The translations under genes and the position numbers were made by a program. A stretch of 54,575 bases of DNA from Flavobacteriaceae bacterium (GTDB taxonomy: Bacteria; Bacteroidota; Bacteroidia; UKL13-3), in assembly GCA_009693575.1 (NCBI GenBank), contig SHWZ01000012.1:1-54575 (forward strand), in the 5' to 3' direction. The notes under the pieces are model-generated. The model searched no databases and had not been told where the DNA came from. It saw only the letters and a list, made by a program, of their open reading frames with translations. Shown here piece by piece: positions 8,665 through 18,944 of the stretch. Within the stretch, counting starts at the first letter, position 1; each line of letters starts with the position of its first letter.

Positions 8665-8672
8665 CAAAGGTA
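8665..8672 (-). promoter_or_regulatory. TAnnTTTG element upstream of the pseudouridine synthase gene
   Basis: The minus strand reads TACCTTTG, 19 nt before the ATG at 8645, in the short gap after the flippase gene. The gene may thus have its own promoter as well as read-through. Confidence 0.5.
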
Positions 8673-8678
8673 CTGATA

Positions 8679-10124
8679 TTAAGGCAAATCGGGCTTATTA
8701 AAAAAATATTTTATTTCTTTACGTGAAACTATGCTTAGTATGAACACCAAAAAAACGGTGATTGGCACTGACACATAAAATGATGTTGCCAAGGAAAATT
8801 TATCAGTTTTAAGTTTGAATAGAAGGGCTGACAGCAATGTTAATACTAAGCAAATTCGTAGCAACAATTTTCCGTTCACTCGTATTATTTTTTTTGCTAA
8901 ACAAACAATAATATTCAGCAGTGATACGAAACCAAATGTGCACATTGCTGAGAATGCCGCACCTATTGTTTTATACTCTGGAATTAAAAACAATTTAAGG
9001 CCAATGTTGAGCACCACGGCGGCCGCCGAAATGCGGATAAGTATAGATATGTTTCCATTGGCAGTGAGTAAGGTGCTGAAGATGTAGTTGCAACACATAG
9101 CCACAAAAGCAAACATGAGCAATCGAAAAACAATTACAGATTCTAATGTAAAACTAACATAAATAAGATCTATAATTTCGTAAGCATAAAAAAAGCTAAA
9201 CAAGGCAAGACACATTGCCGGAAAAATGAGCATAATGCTGCTAGTCCTTACTAGCTTATCCACACCAGTTTTTTGATGCAGCATACGGGCAAACATTGGC
9301 AACAGAAGTGAAGCAGCCAACACGGCCACCATATTCAGTGCGTCGAATAATCTGTAGGCTTGTGCATACATCCCGCTTTGAAGTTTTCCATCAGGTAATA
9401 GTCGCTCCAGCATCAACATATCGCTCCAAGTGTATATGGCCATAAGGAGCGTGAGCAGAGCATAAGGGAAAGAGCTTTTGAGCGAATTGAGCAGACTGCT
9501 TAAGTCTATTTTGAAAGAAAACCTACCAACTTTTCTTCTTGCTAAAATATACGAGAGTAGTAGTGTAAGCACATAGGCTAAGGTCTGGGCATAAACGAAC
9601 CACTCTATTCGCATAGCAGGGAATGACCCACTATAAAGTATGGTGCCGCAAAAAAACACCATGAGCAGCTTGTCAGTGATTGAGAGTAGCGTATCGGTAC
9701 GGAAATGATGAAGACCTGACAAGGTGCTACGGAGATAGACCACTAGGCCGGCTAGCACTTGATTAGCGGCCAGCAACAATAGAAGTATAGAAGAGTAGGC
9801 TGCATCTCCTATAAGCCATCCGCTGCCGATCACTACGAACATGTATAGTATGCCTAAAATTAATTTAGCTGGCAAAAGAGTAGCAACTAGTCGACTAGCT
9901 TTTTGTGGTTCTCGTGCTATGCTGGTAACATTCAATTGATTGATACCCAAATCTAACAACATGGTAGGGAGAAGTGTAAAATTGAACAGTGCAGCATACA
10001 TACCATAGGTTTCGATGCCTACTTGATTTTGTACTTGCAAGTCGATGCCAAATACCCAAAATGGTTTTACGAGTAAGTTGGCCACTATTAGCAGCGTGAG
10101 ATTGCCTATAAAGGTGCGTAACAT
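8679..10124 (-). CDS. Wzx-like polysaccharide flippase (MATE/MOP superfamily)
   Basis: A very hydrophobic protein of ~480 aa with 12-14 predicted membrane helices. Near the N-terminus it has KPFWVFGIDLQVQNQVG and YGMYAALFNFTLLPTMLLDL, typical of MOP-superfamily oligosaccharide flippases, which move lipid-linked sugar units across the inner membrane. The frame opens with TTG at 10133, but ATG at 10124 (MLRTFIGNLTLL) fits better. No glycosyltransferase cluster surrounds it, so its substrate is unknown. It is the first gene of the minus-strand group that includes the pseudouridine synthase. Confidence 0.85.
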   Translation of the reverse strand: MLRTFIGNLTLLIVANLLVKPFWVFGIDLQVQNQVGIETYGMYAALFNFTLLPTMLLDLGINQLNVTSIAREPQKASRLVATLLPAKLILGILYMFVVIGSGWLIGDAAYSSILLLLLAANQVLAGLVVYLRSTLSGLHHFRTDTLLSITDKLLMVFFCGTILYSGSFPAMRIEWFVYAQTLAYVLTLLLSYILARRKVGRFSFKIDLSSLLNSLKSSFPYALLTLLMAIYTWSDMLMLERLLPDGKLQSGMYAQAYRLFDALNMVAVLAASLLLPMFARMLHQKTGVDKLVRTSSIMLIFPAMCLALFSFFYAYEIIDLIYVSFTLESVIVFRLLMFAFVAMCCNYIFSTLLTANGNISILIRISAAAVVLNIGLKLFLIPEYKTIGAAFSAMCTFGFVSLLNIIVCLAKKIIRVNGKLLLRICLVLTLLSALLFKLKTDKFSLATSFYVSVPITVFLVFILSIVSRKEIKYFFNKPDLP

Positions 10125-10325
10125 CTGCCGCAAAGAACGGCATTATGATTCTGCTTTTGGTTGATAGAAAGTGAACATAGAATGGGGAATTTTACAAATT
10201 CTCAAAAAAAAACACCCAACCGTGCAACCATTTAGTGCATATTTGTGTCTTCAATTCCAATAGCCAGTAATTTTATTCAAATACTTCTACTCACCGGGCG
10301 TTTTAACCCAAACAGTCAAAACCCT

Positions 10326-10333
10326 TATTTTTG
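10326..10333 (+). promoter_or_regulatory. TAnnTTTG element upstream of ruvA-sprA
   Basis: TATTTTTG ends 48 nt before the ruvA ATG. Between it and the start is a small palindrome (GGGCTAAAGCCC, 10360-10371). No clear -33 box was seen. Confidence 0.5.
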
Positions 10334-10359
10334 CTATCTTCTCCTAAATAAGGAAGATG

Positions 10360-10371
10360 GGGCTAAAGCCC
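10360..10371. repeat. GGGCTAAAGCCC palindrome in the ruvA leader
   Basis: A 5-bp hairpin with a 2-nt loop lies 10 nt upstream of the ruvA ATG. The same 12-mer occurs again near 11348 within sprA. It may be part of a dispersed intergenic repeat or affect translation start. Confidence 0.4.
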
Positions 10372-10381
10372 GGATTAAATT

Positions 10382-10972
10382 ATGATTTGGCACGTAGAAG
10401 GAACTATCTCTGAACTAACTCCAACTTTTATCGTGGTTGATTGCCACGGGGTTGGTTACGGTATTTTTATCTCCCTCCAAACCTTTGAAAAGGTGAAGGG
10501 CAAGACAGTTGTGAAGCTGTTAACCCACTTGCATGTAAGCGAAGATCGGCAAGACCTTTATGGATTTGCCGAAGAGCAAGAACGGCGGATGTTCAGGCTG
10601 CTCACCTCTGTGAACGGTGTAGGAAACAGTACGGCCTTGCTCATTCTTTCGGCACTAAACACCTCAGAAATTTACAATACAATCGTTCATGAAAATATAA
10701 GTGTACTCAAATCTATCAAAGGCATTGGTGAAAAAACCGCCTTGCGAATCGTGTTGGAGCTGAAAGACAAGCTGCTGAAGGATGGCCACAATACCGGTGG
10801 CCCAGCAATGGCAAGCCTTGTATCAGCCCCCCACCGCGAAGCTCAAGACGCACTGCTTGCACTCGGTTTCAACAGGGTGGCTGTGGAGAAAGCTCTAAGC
10901 AGAGTAAGCTCGGATGCTCCACAAAATGTGACCGTAGAAGACCTGATCAAACAAACACTTAAAATACTGTAA
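10382..10972 (+). CDS. ruvA: Holliday junction branch migration protein RuvA
   Basis: The 196-aa protein matches RuvA length and layout: an OB-fold domain (VEGTISELTPTFIVVDCHGVGYGIF), the HhH region (LLTSVNGVGNSTALLILSAL near residues 78-97 and SIKGIGEKTALRIVLELKDKL near 115-135), and a C-terminal three-helix domain (DALLALGFNRVAVEKALSRV) that contacts RuvB. RuvA tetramers bind four-way DNA junctions and load the RuvB motor during recombination and repair. sprA follows only 5 nt later; I recall the same pairing in other Bacteroidota, though the two products share no obvious function. Confidence 0.95.
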   Translation: MIWHVEGTISELTPTFIVVDCHGVGYGIFISLQTFEKVKGKTVVKLLTHLHVSEDRQDLYGFAEEQERRMFRLLTSVNGVGNSTALLILSALNTSEIYNTIVHENISVLKSIKGIGEKTALRIVLELKDKLLKDGHNTGGPAMASLVSAPHREAQDALLALGFNRVAVEKALSRVSSDAPQNVTVEDLIKQTLKIL

Positions 10973-10977
10973 CACAA

Positions 10978-13900
10978 TTGAACGTTAGGAATACAACAAA
11001 ACTATGGTGGGCAGCGGCTGGCGTGGCAGTAGCAAGCTTTATGTGGGCAAGCCCAGGAGCACGATTTTACTCTTTGAATAAAAAGGACTTAGCACCAGCC
11101 AAAGTGGATACTGATACCCCTGTAACCAAAGTAGTTGTGCCTTGGAAAACTGGGAAGAGCAGAAGCCCTTTTATTTTGAAAACGCCTCAGACCATTGGGC
11201 CAACTTACGAGTTGGATAGTTCGGGCAAGTTTTATGTGAAACGTGACAAGGTTGGCAATACCACGCTGGGCAGTCCGGAGGAAGTTGGACTTAAAGATTA
11301 CCAAAAACAGAAAGGCAAGGAGCAGGACAAAGAATATTTTCAGAAGCGGGCTAAAGCCCAAAATTTTGTGCAAGGCGGAGGCATCATCCCAAGCCTGAAA
11401 CTGCCCGACAACGACTTAGTGAAAAGTTTGGTGGGCAACGGCAAGGTTGAAATTAAACCTACGGGCTCGGCCGAATTGACCTTTGGCGGCAACTACAATG
11501 TGATTCGTAATCCTAGCTTTTCGGCAAGGCAGCAGCGGAACTTTCAACCTGTGTTTAACCAGACGATTCGACTTAACGTGACAGGTAGCATTGGCGACAA
11601 GTTTAAGATTGGAACCAACTATAACACAGATGCGGTTTTTGATTTTGAAAACCAACTGAAACTGGATTGGAGTGGAAAGGATGACGATATAGTGAAAAAA
11701 GTGGAAGTTGGCAACGTGAGCTTGCCACTGAATGGTACATTGATTCAAGGTAGTCAGGCTTTGTTTGGTGCTAAAGTGAAGTTGCAGTTCGGCAGGCTAA
11801 CAGCCACGGTGATAGGTAGCCAGCAGAAAGGAAAAGCCCAAGAAGTAGAGCTGCAAGGGGGTGCACAGGTCACTCCGTTCGATATACAATGTGATAAGTA
11901 TGAAGAGAACCGACACTATTTTTTAGGTCAATATTTTAGGGACAACTACGAGCAGTGGCTTGCTACACCTGGAATTCCAGGTTCGCCTATCCAAATAAAG
12001 AATATTGAGGTTTGGGTGACTAACCGCACAGGAGCTTTCAACGATGCCCGGGATGTAATCGGATTTATGGACTTGGGCGAATCGAGCAAGTATATCTGGA
12101 ATAAATCAATTAGTGGTGTCCCAAGCATTTTTTATCCCAATAATGCTGCGAACAGTTTATACAGCACTTTGGAAAGAGGGCCTTATCGTTCTTCGTTTCA
12201 GGTGATACAAAACCTGGAGCAACTGCAGCCGCAGATGAAACAGATCGAAGACTACCAATTGGCCAACTTTGCCCGGATGCTGAACAAAGGGAGTGAATAC
12301 ACCCTGAACGAAAGGCTTGGATATATATCGCTGAATCAAAAGCTGAACAGCGACGAAGTGCTGATGGTGGCCTACGAATACACTTGGAATGGAATACCGC
12401 AACAGGTGGGCGAATTCAGTGTGAACAAGCCGACCAATGCTCAAAATCCGAATGTGCTTTTCTTGAAAATGTTGAAGCCAGTTTCCATCAGGCCCGACCT
12501 GCCAAGTTGGAAGTTGATGATGAAGAATATTTATTCGATGGAGGGGTATTCAATTAGCCCCAAAGACTTTAAGCTTCAAGTAATATATGCCGATGACCCG
12601 TCTGGTGCCGACTTACCATACTTGCCGGCCAAAGACGAACCTATATATGGAAAAAATTTGTTGCAAGTAATGAAGCTCGACAGAATGAACATTCAGAATG
12701 AGCCAACTCCCGATGGTCAGTTTGATTGGATAGAAGGCCTTAGTGTTCAGGCTCAACAAGGCCGAATAATATTCCCTATGCTTGAACCATTTGGCAAGTT
12801 TATCCGGAGCAAATTCAATGATCCCAGCGGCCTCACTGCCGACTATTATGCTTTTGATGCCCTATATGATTCGACTCGTTGGGCTGCTCAGCAACAAGCA
12901 TTGAAAAACAAATATTTTCTGAGAGGCAGTTTCCAAGGTTCGGCCACCAACGAGATTTCGCTGAATGCACTCAATATTCCTAAAGGTTCAGTGAAGGTGA
13001 CCTACAACGGATCCCCATTGCAGGAAGGGTCTGATTACACGGTGGATTACACTCAAGGCAAGGTGCGGATAACAAACCCGGGCATGTTGAATTCGGGGGG
13101 TAGCATCAAAGCCACTTTTGAGAGCAGTACTACTTTCAGCATTCAACAAAAAACATTGTATGGTACCCGCCTCGACTATAAGATTAGCGACGATTTCTTA
13201 CTAGGTGGAACGGCTTTGCATTTGAAAGAAAGACCATTAACCCCCAAAGTGAATCTGGGTGACGAACCGCTGAGCAATTCTATCATTGGTTTTGATGGCA
13301 CCTACAAAAAAGATAGCCGAGCCCTTACCAAACTAATTGACCGGCTGCCATTCATAAGTACCAAGGAAATGAGCAATATCCTGATTACGGGAGAGTTTGC
13401 CAAAATAATTCCAGGGGTAGCACCAGCAATCAGGAAAATTCTAGATAAGAAAGGAGTGAGCTACCTGGACGACTTCGAAGCTGCCGAAACACCTTACGAC
13501 CTGCGGATAGGGGGCAACTATTGGCAACTGGCAAGCACGCCACAAGGTCAGCCTGATATTTTTCCAGATGGAACCGATAGAAATACACTTGGTTTTCGTC
13601 ACCACAATGCACGTCTTGCTTGGTATATGCTCGACCCGCTCTTTTTTAGGAATGATAACCTGACCCCCGCACATATCAAAGCCGATGTTCTCCAACAGAG
13701 CAACCACTATGTGCGTGAGGTGCGAAGCATGGAAGTTTTTCCGAACAAACAGGTTCAACAGGGATATCCACAAACCTTGCAAACATTTGACCTGGCCTAT
13801 TTTCCAAACCAGCGAGGGTTCTACAATTTTCGGACGGATAAGTTAAACACCAATGGCACTTTCCAAGATCCAACAAATAGCTGGGCTGGCGTGATGCGAA

Positions 13901-16900
13901 AGATTGAAACCAACGATTTTGAACAAGCCAATATTGACTATGTCGAGCTTTGGTTGATGGATCCGTTCGTGAAAGGCCATAACCCAAACCCAAACAATAG
14001 TGGACAAGTGTATCTTCACTTGGGCAATGTGAGCGAAGATGTGCTTCGAGATTCGCGGAAGGCATTTGAGAATGGATTGCCCAAAAGCAGGGCGGCCAAC
14101 ACGAGCTTGATCGATACTACAATATGGAGCCAGGTGCCAGGCATACCTGCAATCAACAATGCCTTCGACAACGATCCTAACTCACGCAATTTGCAAGACG
14201 TGGGGTATGATGGATTTGACGATCAATCAGAGCGGGTATTTAATAAGAATTACCTGGCGGATTTGAAAACCCTTTACGGTGCCAATAGTGAAGTTTACTT
14301 GGAAGCGGAGGCCGACCCTTCATCAGATAATTACCATTACTACCGAGGCTCAGATTATGATGGTCAAAAACGTTCAATCATATACCGCCAAAAGCGATTG
14401 AATGGCTCTGATGGAAATTCACCATCGCCTAATGCAGCACCACAACACCAACCCAAAGAGGCTTACCCAGTAGGAATTACCAATGTGCCCAACGATGAAG
14501 ACATCAACAAAGATTTTACCTTGAATGAAATAGAAGAATACTATCAATACCGAATAGACTTAAGCCGTGATCGCCTCCGTGTAGGCCAAAATTATGTGAC
14601 TGATAGTAACCGAACTGTGGTGGCCTTGCGAGATGGGAGTAATGATACAGTGACTTGGTACCAGTTCAAAATCCCAATTCGCAGCTACGAACGCAGGATA
14701 GGCCAGATTCCTGATTTCAAATCCATTCGTTTCATGCGGGTAATTGCTTCAGGCTTTACGGATAGTTTGGTGATGCGTTTTGGAGCTATGCAACTTGTGC
14801 GAGCTGATTGGCGTAAATACCTCTTTTCACTACTAGCTCCAGGTGATGTGACCCCAGTTGACCCTACCGATGAAACCCGGTTCATCGTATCAACTGTAAA
14901 TATTGAGAAAAATGGCAAACGCAGGCCAATCCCATATGTGCTGCCTCCCGGCATTATCCGAACTATTGATGCCTCGCAGCCAAACCCAATACAAAACAAC
15001 GAACAATCACTGTCGTTGCAGGTGTGTGGGCTTAAGGATGGAGATGCGAGAGCTGCTTTCAAAAACACCAAATTCGACATCCGAAATTTTAAGAATCTCA
15101 AGATGTTTGTCCACTGCGAAGCTGCAGTTGACGATTCGTTGAAAGACGGTGAACTTTCGGCATTTTTGCGACTCGGAACTGATTTTACCAATAACTATTA
15201 CGAAATTGAAATACCTCTGCATGTGACTCGCAAGGATGACATTTCAGACTATGGGATATGGCCAACAGTGAATGAACTAGATGTGGCACTTGATGATTTT
15301 TACAACCTGAAACTGGATAGGTTCAGACAAAATCTTGGGGCTACCGCCTACTACGAGAAAATAGTAAATGGTAAGCGGCTTTCGGTAAGTGGTATTCCAG
15401 ACATGAGCAACCTAAGGGTATTTTTGTTGGGGGTGCGAAATCCGAAAAAAACAGATGCCACGCCTGATGATGATGGGATGAGCAAATGTGGCGAAGTATG
15501 GTTCAACGAATTGAGGGCACAAGATTTTGACAACCCAGGAGGCTGGGCGGCTACAGGTAGGCTGGTAGTGAAATTGGCTGATATTGGAATGTTCAATATG
15601 AGTGGGAATATTACTACCGTTGGTTATGGGGGGTGTGATAAAAAATTAAACGAACGTGCACGAAGCCTCACTACCAATTTTGATGTGAACACAAGTTTGG
15701 AACTTGGTAAATTGTTCCCTGCAAAATCAGGCATCAGCATTCCTTTCTTTTGGGGATATACGCAAGCCATTGTGAGGCCCCAGTTCTACCCACTGAACCC
15801 CGACCTTAAGATGGACTCCGTTTTAAAGGTTGTTACACTAGAAGAAGGCCAGATTGCCAAGTTTAATGCAGATGATTTTACTAGCCGCCGTAGTTGGAAC
15901 CTAAGCAACGTTCGTAAAGCTCCTGGCAAGAAAAAACCTAGGCCTTGGAGCATAAGCAACTTCAATCTCACCTACTCAGTGAATGAATTGAAGAAGCGAA
16001 ATCAGACAGTTCAGTACAACATGGAGAAAAACTATCAGTTGCTGCTCAACTATACTTATCAGTTTCCAAACATGAAACCGATTGAGCCATTGAAAAAGAT
16101 TGGCAAAAGCAAATACCTTCAATTGATTCGTGATTTCAATTTTTATCCGCTACCTCAATCGATTGCTATAAACACACAGACTGATCGCCGCTATGGCGAA
16201 ATGGTCTTTAGACAAAACGATAATCTAACTAGCCTGCTGCCTGTAATTGATACACTTTTTAACAAAAATTTCACCAATCGACGTACTTACGACCTGAAGT
16301 GGGACCTTGCCAAATCGTTGAAAGCAAGCTTTAATGCAATAGCCCAAACCCGAATTGAAGAGCCAGCTGGAAGCATATATACTTACAATGGTGAAGGCCA
16401 CGACTCCATCTTGAAAAACATAAAAACTGGGGGGCGAATGACCGACTACAACCAGATTACTAACTTAAGCTACAGCCTGCCCTTCAGCAAATTCCCGCTT
16501 ACTAATTGGATCACGGCTTCAACCACTTATCAAGTAACTTACAACTGGAAAAACCCGCTCCCATCAATGGGTGACACGGTGGGCAATACCATCAGCAACT
16601 CACGCAATATGGGCCTCAATGGGCAATTAAATTTTATACAGCTTTATAGCAAAGTGAAGTTCTTAGACAAGATAAACAAAGGCACTTTTGCAAAGCCAGA
16701 AAAGAAAGGCAAGAAGCCAACAACTCCCAAGAGCAAAACTGAAGAAAAAGTGAGCAAGGATGGCAAGGAAGCAGGTGTGGAAAAACCGGATGAGGATGAA
16801 CCTAAAGAGGAAGAGCCCAAAGTGAACAAAGGCAAGCTGGCAATACAGGTATTCGGCAAGTTTTTGTTAATGACAAAAAATGCCACATTCAGCTATACCC

Positions 16901-18225
16901 AAAATGATGGAACAACCCTGCCAGGTTTTCAGCCAAAGCCAAAGTACTTGGGCCAGAATCTTGAATATGATGCTCCCGGTTTTGCATACATTTTTGGCAG
17001 TCAAGACGACAGTATAAAATGGAAAGCTGCCCAAAGTGGTTGGCTTACCAAAGACCCACGCCTGCAAACTAACTTTTTGCAAAGCACATCGCAAACTATG
17101 CAGGGATCGGCAACACTAGAACCATTCACCGACTTTAGAATAAACCTGACTGCGAACAGAACGTATCAAAATTCCTTTCAAAGTTTGTTTGTATACGACA
17201 CAACAGCTGGCATTACTGATTATGTTGACCGCGGGGGCAACGAAAGTGGAAACCTGAGCATGAGCTACAACTTCCTTAAAACAGCTTTCAAGTTTAGTGA
17301 TACTGCTGGTTCTGTTGTTTTTGATGCGATGAAGGCAAACCGCCATGTTATCTCCTCGCGATTGCAGGAAATAGATGGCCGCAGCATAGGTATGGACTTG
17401 GATACCCCATACTCAACCCAGCAATATGCCACAGGGCTTGGTTCCTTGCAGCATGATGTGCTGCTCTATTCTTTTTTGGCAGCCTATACTGGCACTGATG
17501 CCAGCAAATTCAATCTCAATGCCTTCCCTCGCATACCGCTGCCCAACTGGCGTATTACCTACAATGGGCTTTCTAAATTCAAGGCGGTGCAGAAATACTT
17601 CAACAGTGTTACGCTTTCGCACAATTTTACTTCCAAATATACAATTGGTGGCTTTGCCTCCAGCATTAGTTATAATGCTGACAGTATGTCCAAAGCAGGC
17701 AGCTATCTTGAGCCAAAACTTCGTATGCAATCAGTGAGCATCACCGAGCAATTCAACCCACTAATAGGTATAGATGTAAGTATGAAAAGTAACTTAACAG
17801 CTAAGTTGGAAGTGAACCGCAGCCGAAACGTGGTAATGAACTTGCAAAATCCACAACTCATCGAACAGCAAAGCAACGAATGGGTATTTGGATTGGGTTA
17901 TATCAAAAAAGGTGGCATGACTATTCCATTTATTAAGGTGCAAAATGGAAGAAAATTGGTGCTCGAAAATGATGTCAGTTTCAGGGTCGACATCTCGGTG
18001 AGAGACAATTGGACAGCAGTGCGTAAATTGGTCGATCTTGGGTTTAACCAGCCAACAAACGGCTCTAAAATCATCAGCATTAAGCCTGAAATTAATTATA
18101 AGCTTAGCGACCAAATGAACCTTCGAGTATTCTACGATCGCAAGGTCACCAAGCCTTACACTTCCAACACTTTCCCAACATCTATCACTCAGTTTGGGGC
18201 CACAGTTAGGTATATGTTGCAATAG
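10978..18225 (+). CDS. sprA: Cell-surface protein SprA, type IX secretion translocon
   Basis: At 2415 aa this has the expected size of SprA (Sov in Porphyromonas), the 36-strand outer-membrane barrel through which type IX cargo crosses. Family features visible: an N-terminal repeat region (GGNYNVIRNPSFSARQQRNF, then LNVTGSIGDKFKIGTNYNTD), the KVTYNGSPLQEGSDYTVDY strand pair (~669), the FISTKEMSNILITGEFAKI stretch, and an aromatic C-terminal barrel end (TQFGATVRYMLQ). The start is TTG at 10978: an in-frame stop lies at 10960-10962, and the first ATG (11041) would remove the signal peptide (KLWWAAAGVAVASFMWASPGA). A Lys/Glu/Pro-rich insert lies near residues 1901-1952. It partners with PorV and needs the GldKLMN complex, not seen here. 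Confidence 0.95.
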   Translation: MNVRNTTKLWWAAAGVAVASFMWASPGARFYSLNKKDLAPAKVDTDTPVTKVVVPWKTGKSRSPFILKTPQTIGPTYELDSSGKFYVKRDKVGNTTLGSPEEVGLKDYQKQKGKEQDKEYFQKRAKAQNFVQGGGIIPSLKLPDNDLVKSLVGNGKVEIKPTGSAELTFGGNYNVIRNPSFSARQQRNFQPVFNQTIRLNVTGSIGDKFKIGTNYNTDAVFDFENQLKLDWSGKDDDIVKKVEVGNVSLPLNGTLIQGSQALFGAKVKLQFGRLTATVIGSQQKGKAQEVELQGGAQVTPFDIQCDKYEENRHYFLGQYFRDNYEQWLATPGIPGSPIQIKNIEVWVTNRTGAFNDARDVIGFMDLGESSKYIWNKSISGVPSIFYPNNAANSLYSTLERGPYRSSFQVIQNLEQLQPQMKQIEDYQLANFARMLNKGSEYTLNERLGYISLNQKLNSDEVLMVAYEYTWNGIPQQVGEFSVNKPTNAQNPNVLFLKMLKPVSIRPDLPSWKLMMKNIYSMEGYSISPKDFKLQVIYADDPSGADLPYLPAKDEPIYGKNLLQVMKLDRMNIQNEPTPDGQFDWIEGLSVQAQQGRIIFPMLEPFGKFIRSKFNDPSGLTADYYAFDALYDSTRWAAQQQALKNKYFLRGSFQGSATNEISLNALNIPKGSVKVTYNGSPLQEGSDYTVDYTQGKVRITNPGMLNSGGSIKATFESSTTFSIQQKTLYGTRLDYKISDDFLLGGTALHLKERPLTPKVNLGDEPLSNSIIGFDGTYKKDSRALTKLIDRLPFISTKEMSNILITGEFAKIIPGVAPAIRKILDKKGVSYLDDFEAAETPYDLRIGGNYWQLASTPQGQPDIFPDGTDRNTLGFRHHNARLAWYMLDPLFFRNDNLTPAHIKADVLQQSNHYVREVRSMEVFPNKQVQQGYPQTLQTFDLAYFPNQRGFYNFRTDKLNTNGTFQDPTNSWAGVMRKIETNDFEQANIDYVELWLMDPFVKGHNPNPNNSGQVYLHLGNVSEDVLRDSRKAFENGLPKSRAANTSLIDTTIWSQVPGIPAINNAFDNDPNSRNLQDVGYDGFDDQSERVFNKNYLADLKTLYGANSEVYLEAEADPSSDNYHYYRGSDYDGQKRSIIYRQKRLNGSDGNSPSPNAAPQHQPKEAYPVGITNVPNDEDINKDFTLNEIEEYYQYRIDLSRDRLRVGQNYVTDSNRTVVALRDGSNDTVTWYQFKIPIRSYERRIGQIPDFKSIRFMRVIASGFTDSLVMRFGAMQLVRADWRKYLFSLLAPGDVTPVDPTDETRFIVSTVNIEKNGKRRPIPYVLPPGIIRTIDASQPNPIQNNEQSLSLQVCGLKDGDARAAFKNTKFDIRNFKNLKMFVHCEAAVDDSLKDGELSAFLRLGTDFTNNYYEIEIPLHVTRKDDISDYGIWPTVNELDVALDDFYNLKLDRFRQNLGATAYYEKIVNGKRLSVSGIPDMSNLRVFLLGVRNPKKTDATPDDDGMSKCGEVWFNELRAQDFDNPGGWAATGRLVVKLADIGMFNMSGNITTVGYGGCDKKLNERARSLTTNFDVNTSLELGKLFPAKSGISIPFFWGYTQAIVRPQFYPLNPDLKMDSVLKVVTLEEGQIAKFNADDFTSRRSWNLSNVRKAPGKKKPRPWSISNFNLTYSVNELKKRNQTVQYNMEKNYQLLLNYTYQFPNMKPIEPLKKIGKSKYLQLIRDFNFYPLPQSIAINTQTDRRYGEMVFRQNDNLTSLLPVIDTLFNKNFTNRRTYDLKWDLAKSLKASFNAIAQTRIEEPAGSIYTYNGEGHDSILKNIKTGGRMTDYNQITNLSYSLPFSKFPLTNWITASTTYQVTYNWKNPLPSMGDTVGNTISNSRNMGLNGQLNFIQLYSKVKFLDKINKGTFAKPEKKGKKPTTPKSKTEEKVSKDGKEAGVEKPDEDEPKEEEPKVNKGKLAIQVFGKFLLMTKNATFSYTQNDGTTLPGFQPKPKYLGQNLEYDAPGFAYIFGSQDDSIKWKAAQSGWLTKDPRLQTNFLQSTSQTMQGSATLEPFTDFRINLTANRTYQNSFQSLFVYDTTAGITDYVDRGGNESGNLSMSYNFLKTAFKFSDTAGSVVFDAMKANRHVISSRLQEIDGRSIGMDLDTPYSTQQYATGLGSLQHDVLLYSFLAAYTGTDASKFNLNAFPRIPLPNWRITYNGLSKFKAVQKYFNSVTLSHNFTSKYTIGGFASSISYNADSMSKAGSYLEPKLRMQSVSITEQFNPLIGIDVSMKSNLTAKLEVNRSRNVVMNLQNPQLIEQQSNEWVFGLGYIKKGGMTIPFIKVQNGRKLVLENDVSFRVDISVRDNWTAVRKLVDLGFNQPTNGSKIISIKPEINYKLSDQMNLRVFYDRKVTKPYTSNTFPTSITQFGATVRYMLQ

Positions 18226-18353
18226 GGTGTGCTATTCTAAATTTCTGAATTGGCTCATTCCATCTTTGGATGATTTTGTTGATGAAAGCTTTAACCAAAA
18301 CAGTGGACTATTCAACCTTGTCTTCGATGCTACACGCACAAACTGATAAGTCT

Positions 18354-18905
18354 ATGTCGATCCTGCTCTACTTGGGCTCGTTCAATCCAATCCACAATGG
18401 GCATCTGCAAATTGCAGAAACAGCCCTTCATATGTCAGGAAATGACGAAGTATGGTTTGTGGTTTCACCACAAAATCCATTCAAGCAAAATGAAGACCTA
18501 CTACCAGAAAAGCTGAGGTTGCAAATGGTTTCTGAATCAATCGGTATCATCGAAAATTTTCAATGTTGTGACATCGAGTTTAACCTGCCTCGGCCTTCTT
18601 TCACTATTGACACTTTGCGAGCCTTGTTTGAGAAATATCCGCAGCATAAATTCTCACTGCTGTTGGGTAGCGACAACCTTTTAGGCTTTGCGAGATGGAA
18701 GGAAACTACGGAGATACAAAGACATTGCAAAATATACATTTACCCGCGTATCGGATATGAAAATAGGGGAGAGGAGGGGGGTAATTTTGAGATATTGGAA
18801 ACGACGTTGCTTGATATTTCAGCCACACAAATACGTGAATTGAAAAAAGCAGGAATGCCCTTTGGACACATGGTGCCTGAGCCCGTGCTGAGGCTTTGGT
18901 GCTGA
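18354..18905 (+). CDS. nadD: Nicotinate-nucleotide adenylyltransferase
   Basis: This cytoplasmic enzyme joins nicotinate mononucleotide and ATP to form deamido-NAD. Motifs: GSFNPIHNGHLQIAE (nucleotidyltransferase HxGH, ~7-21), VSPQNPFKQNEDL, LLGSDNLLGFARWKE, and the ISATQIREL signature near the C-terminus. I chose the ATG at 18354 because it places MSILLYLGSFNP at the usual N-terminus and gives 183 aa; the frame is open back to ATG 18270, which would add 28 residues of no recognisable domain. It follows sprA in the same direction. Confidence 0.92.
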   Translation: MSILLYLGSFNPIHNGHLQIAETALHMSGNDEVWFVVSPQNPFKQNEDLLPEKLRLQMVSESIGIIENFQCCDIEFNLPRPSFTIDTLRALFEKYPQHKFSLLLGSDNLLGFARWKETTEIQRHCKIYIYPRIGYENRGEEGGNFEILETTLLDISATQIRELKKAGMPFGHMVPEPVLRLWC

Positions 18906-18919
18906 GCATAGTCGGAGCA

Positions 18920-18927
18920 TATCTTTG
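18920..18927 (+). promoter_or_regulatory. TAnnTTTG promoter of the Xaa-Pro aminopeptidase gene
   Basis: TATCTTTG lies 17 nt before the ATG at 18945, with TTTG at 18895-18898 (21-nt spacer), a good match to the two-box Bacteroidota promoter. Confidence 0.6.
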
Positions 18928-18944
18928 CCCAAAATAACACAGAA

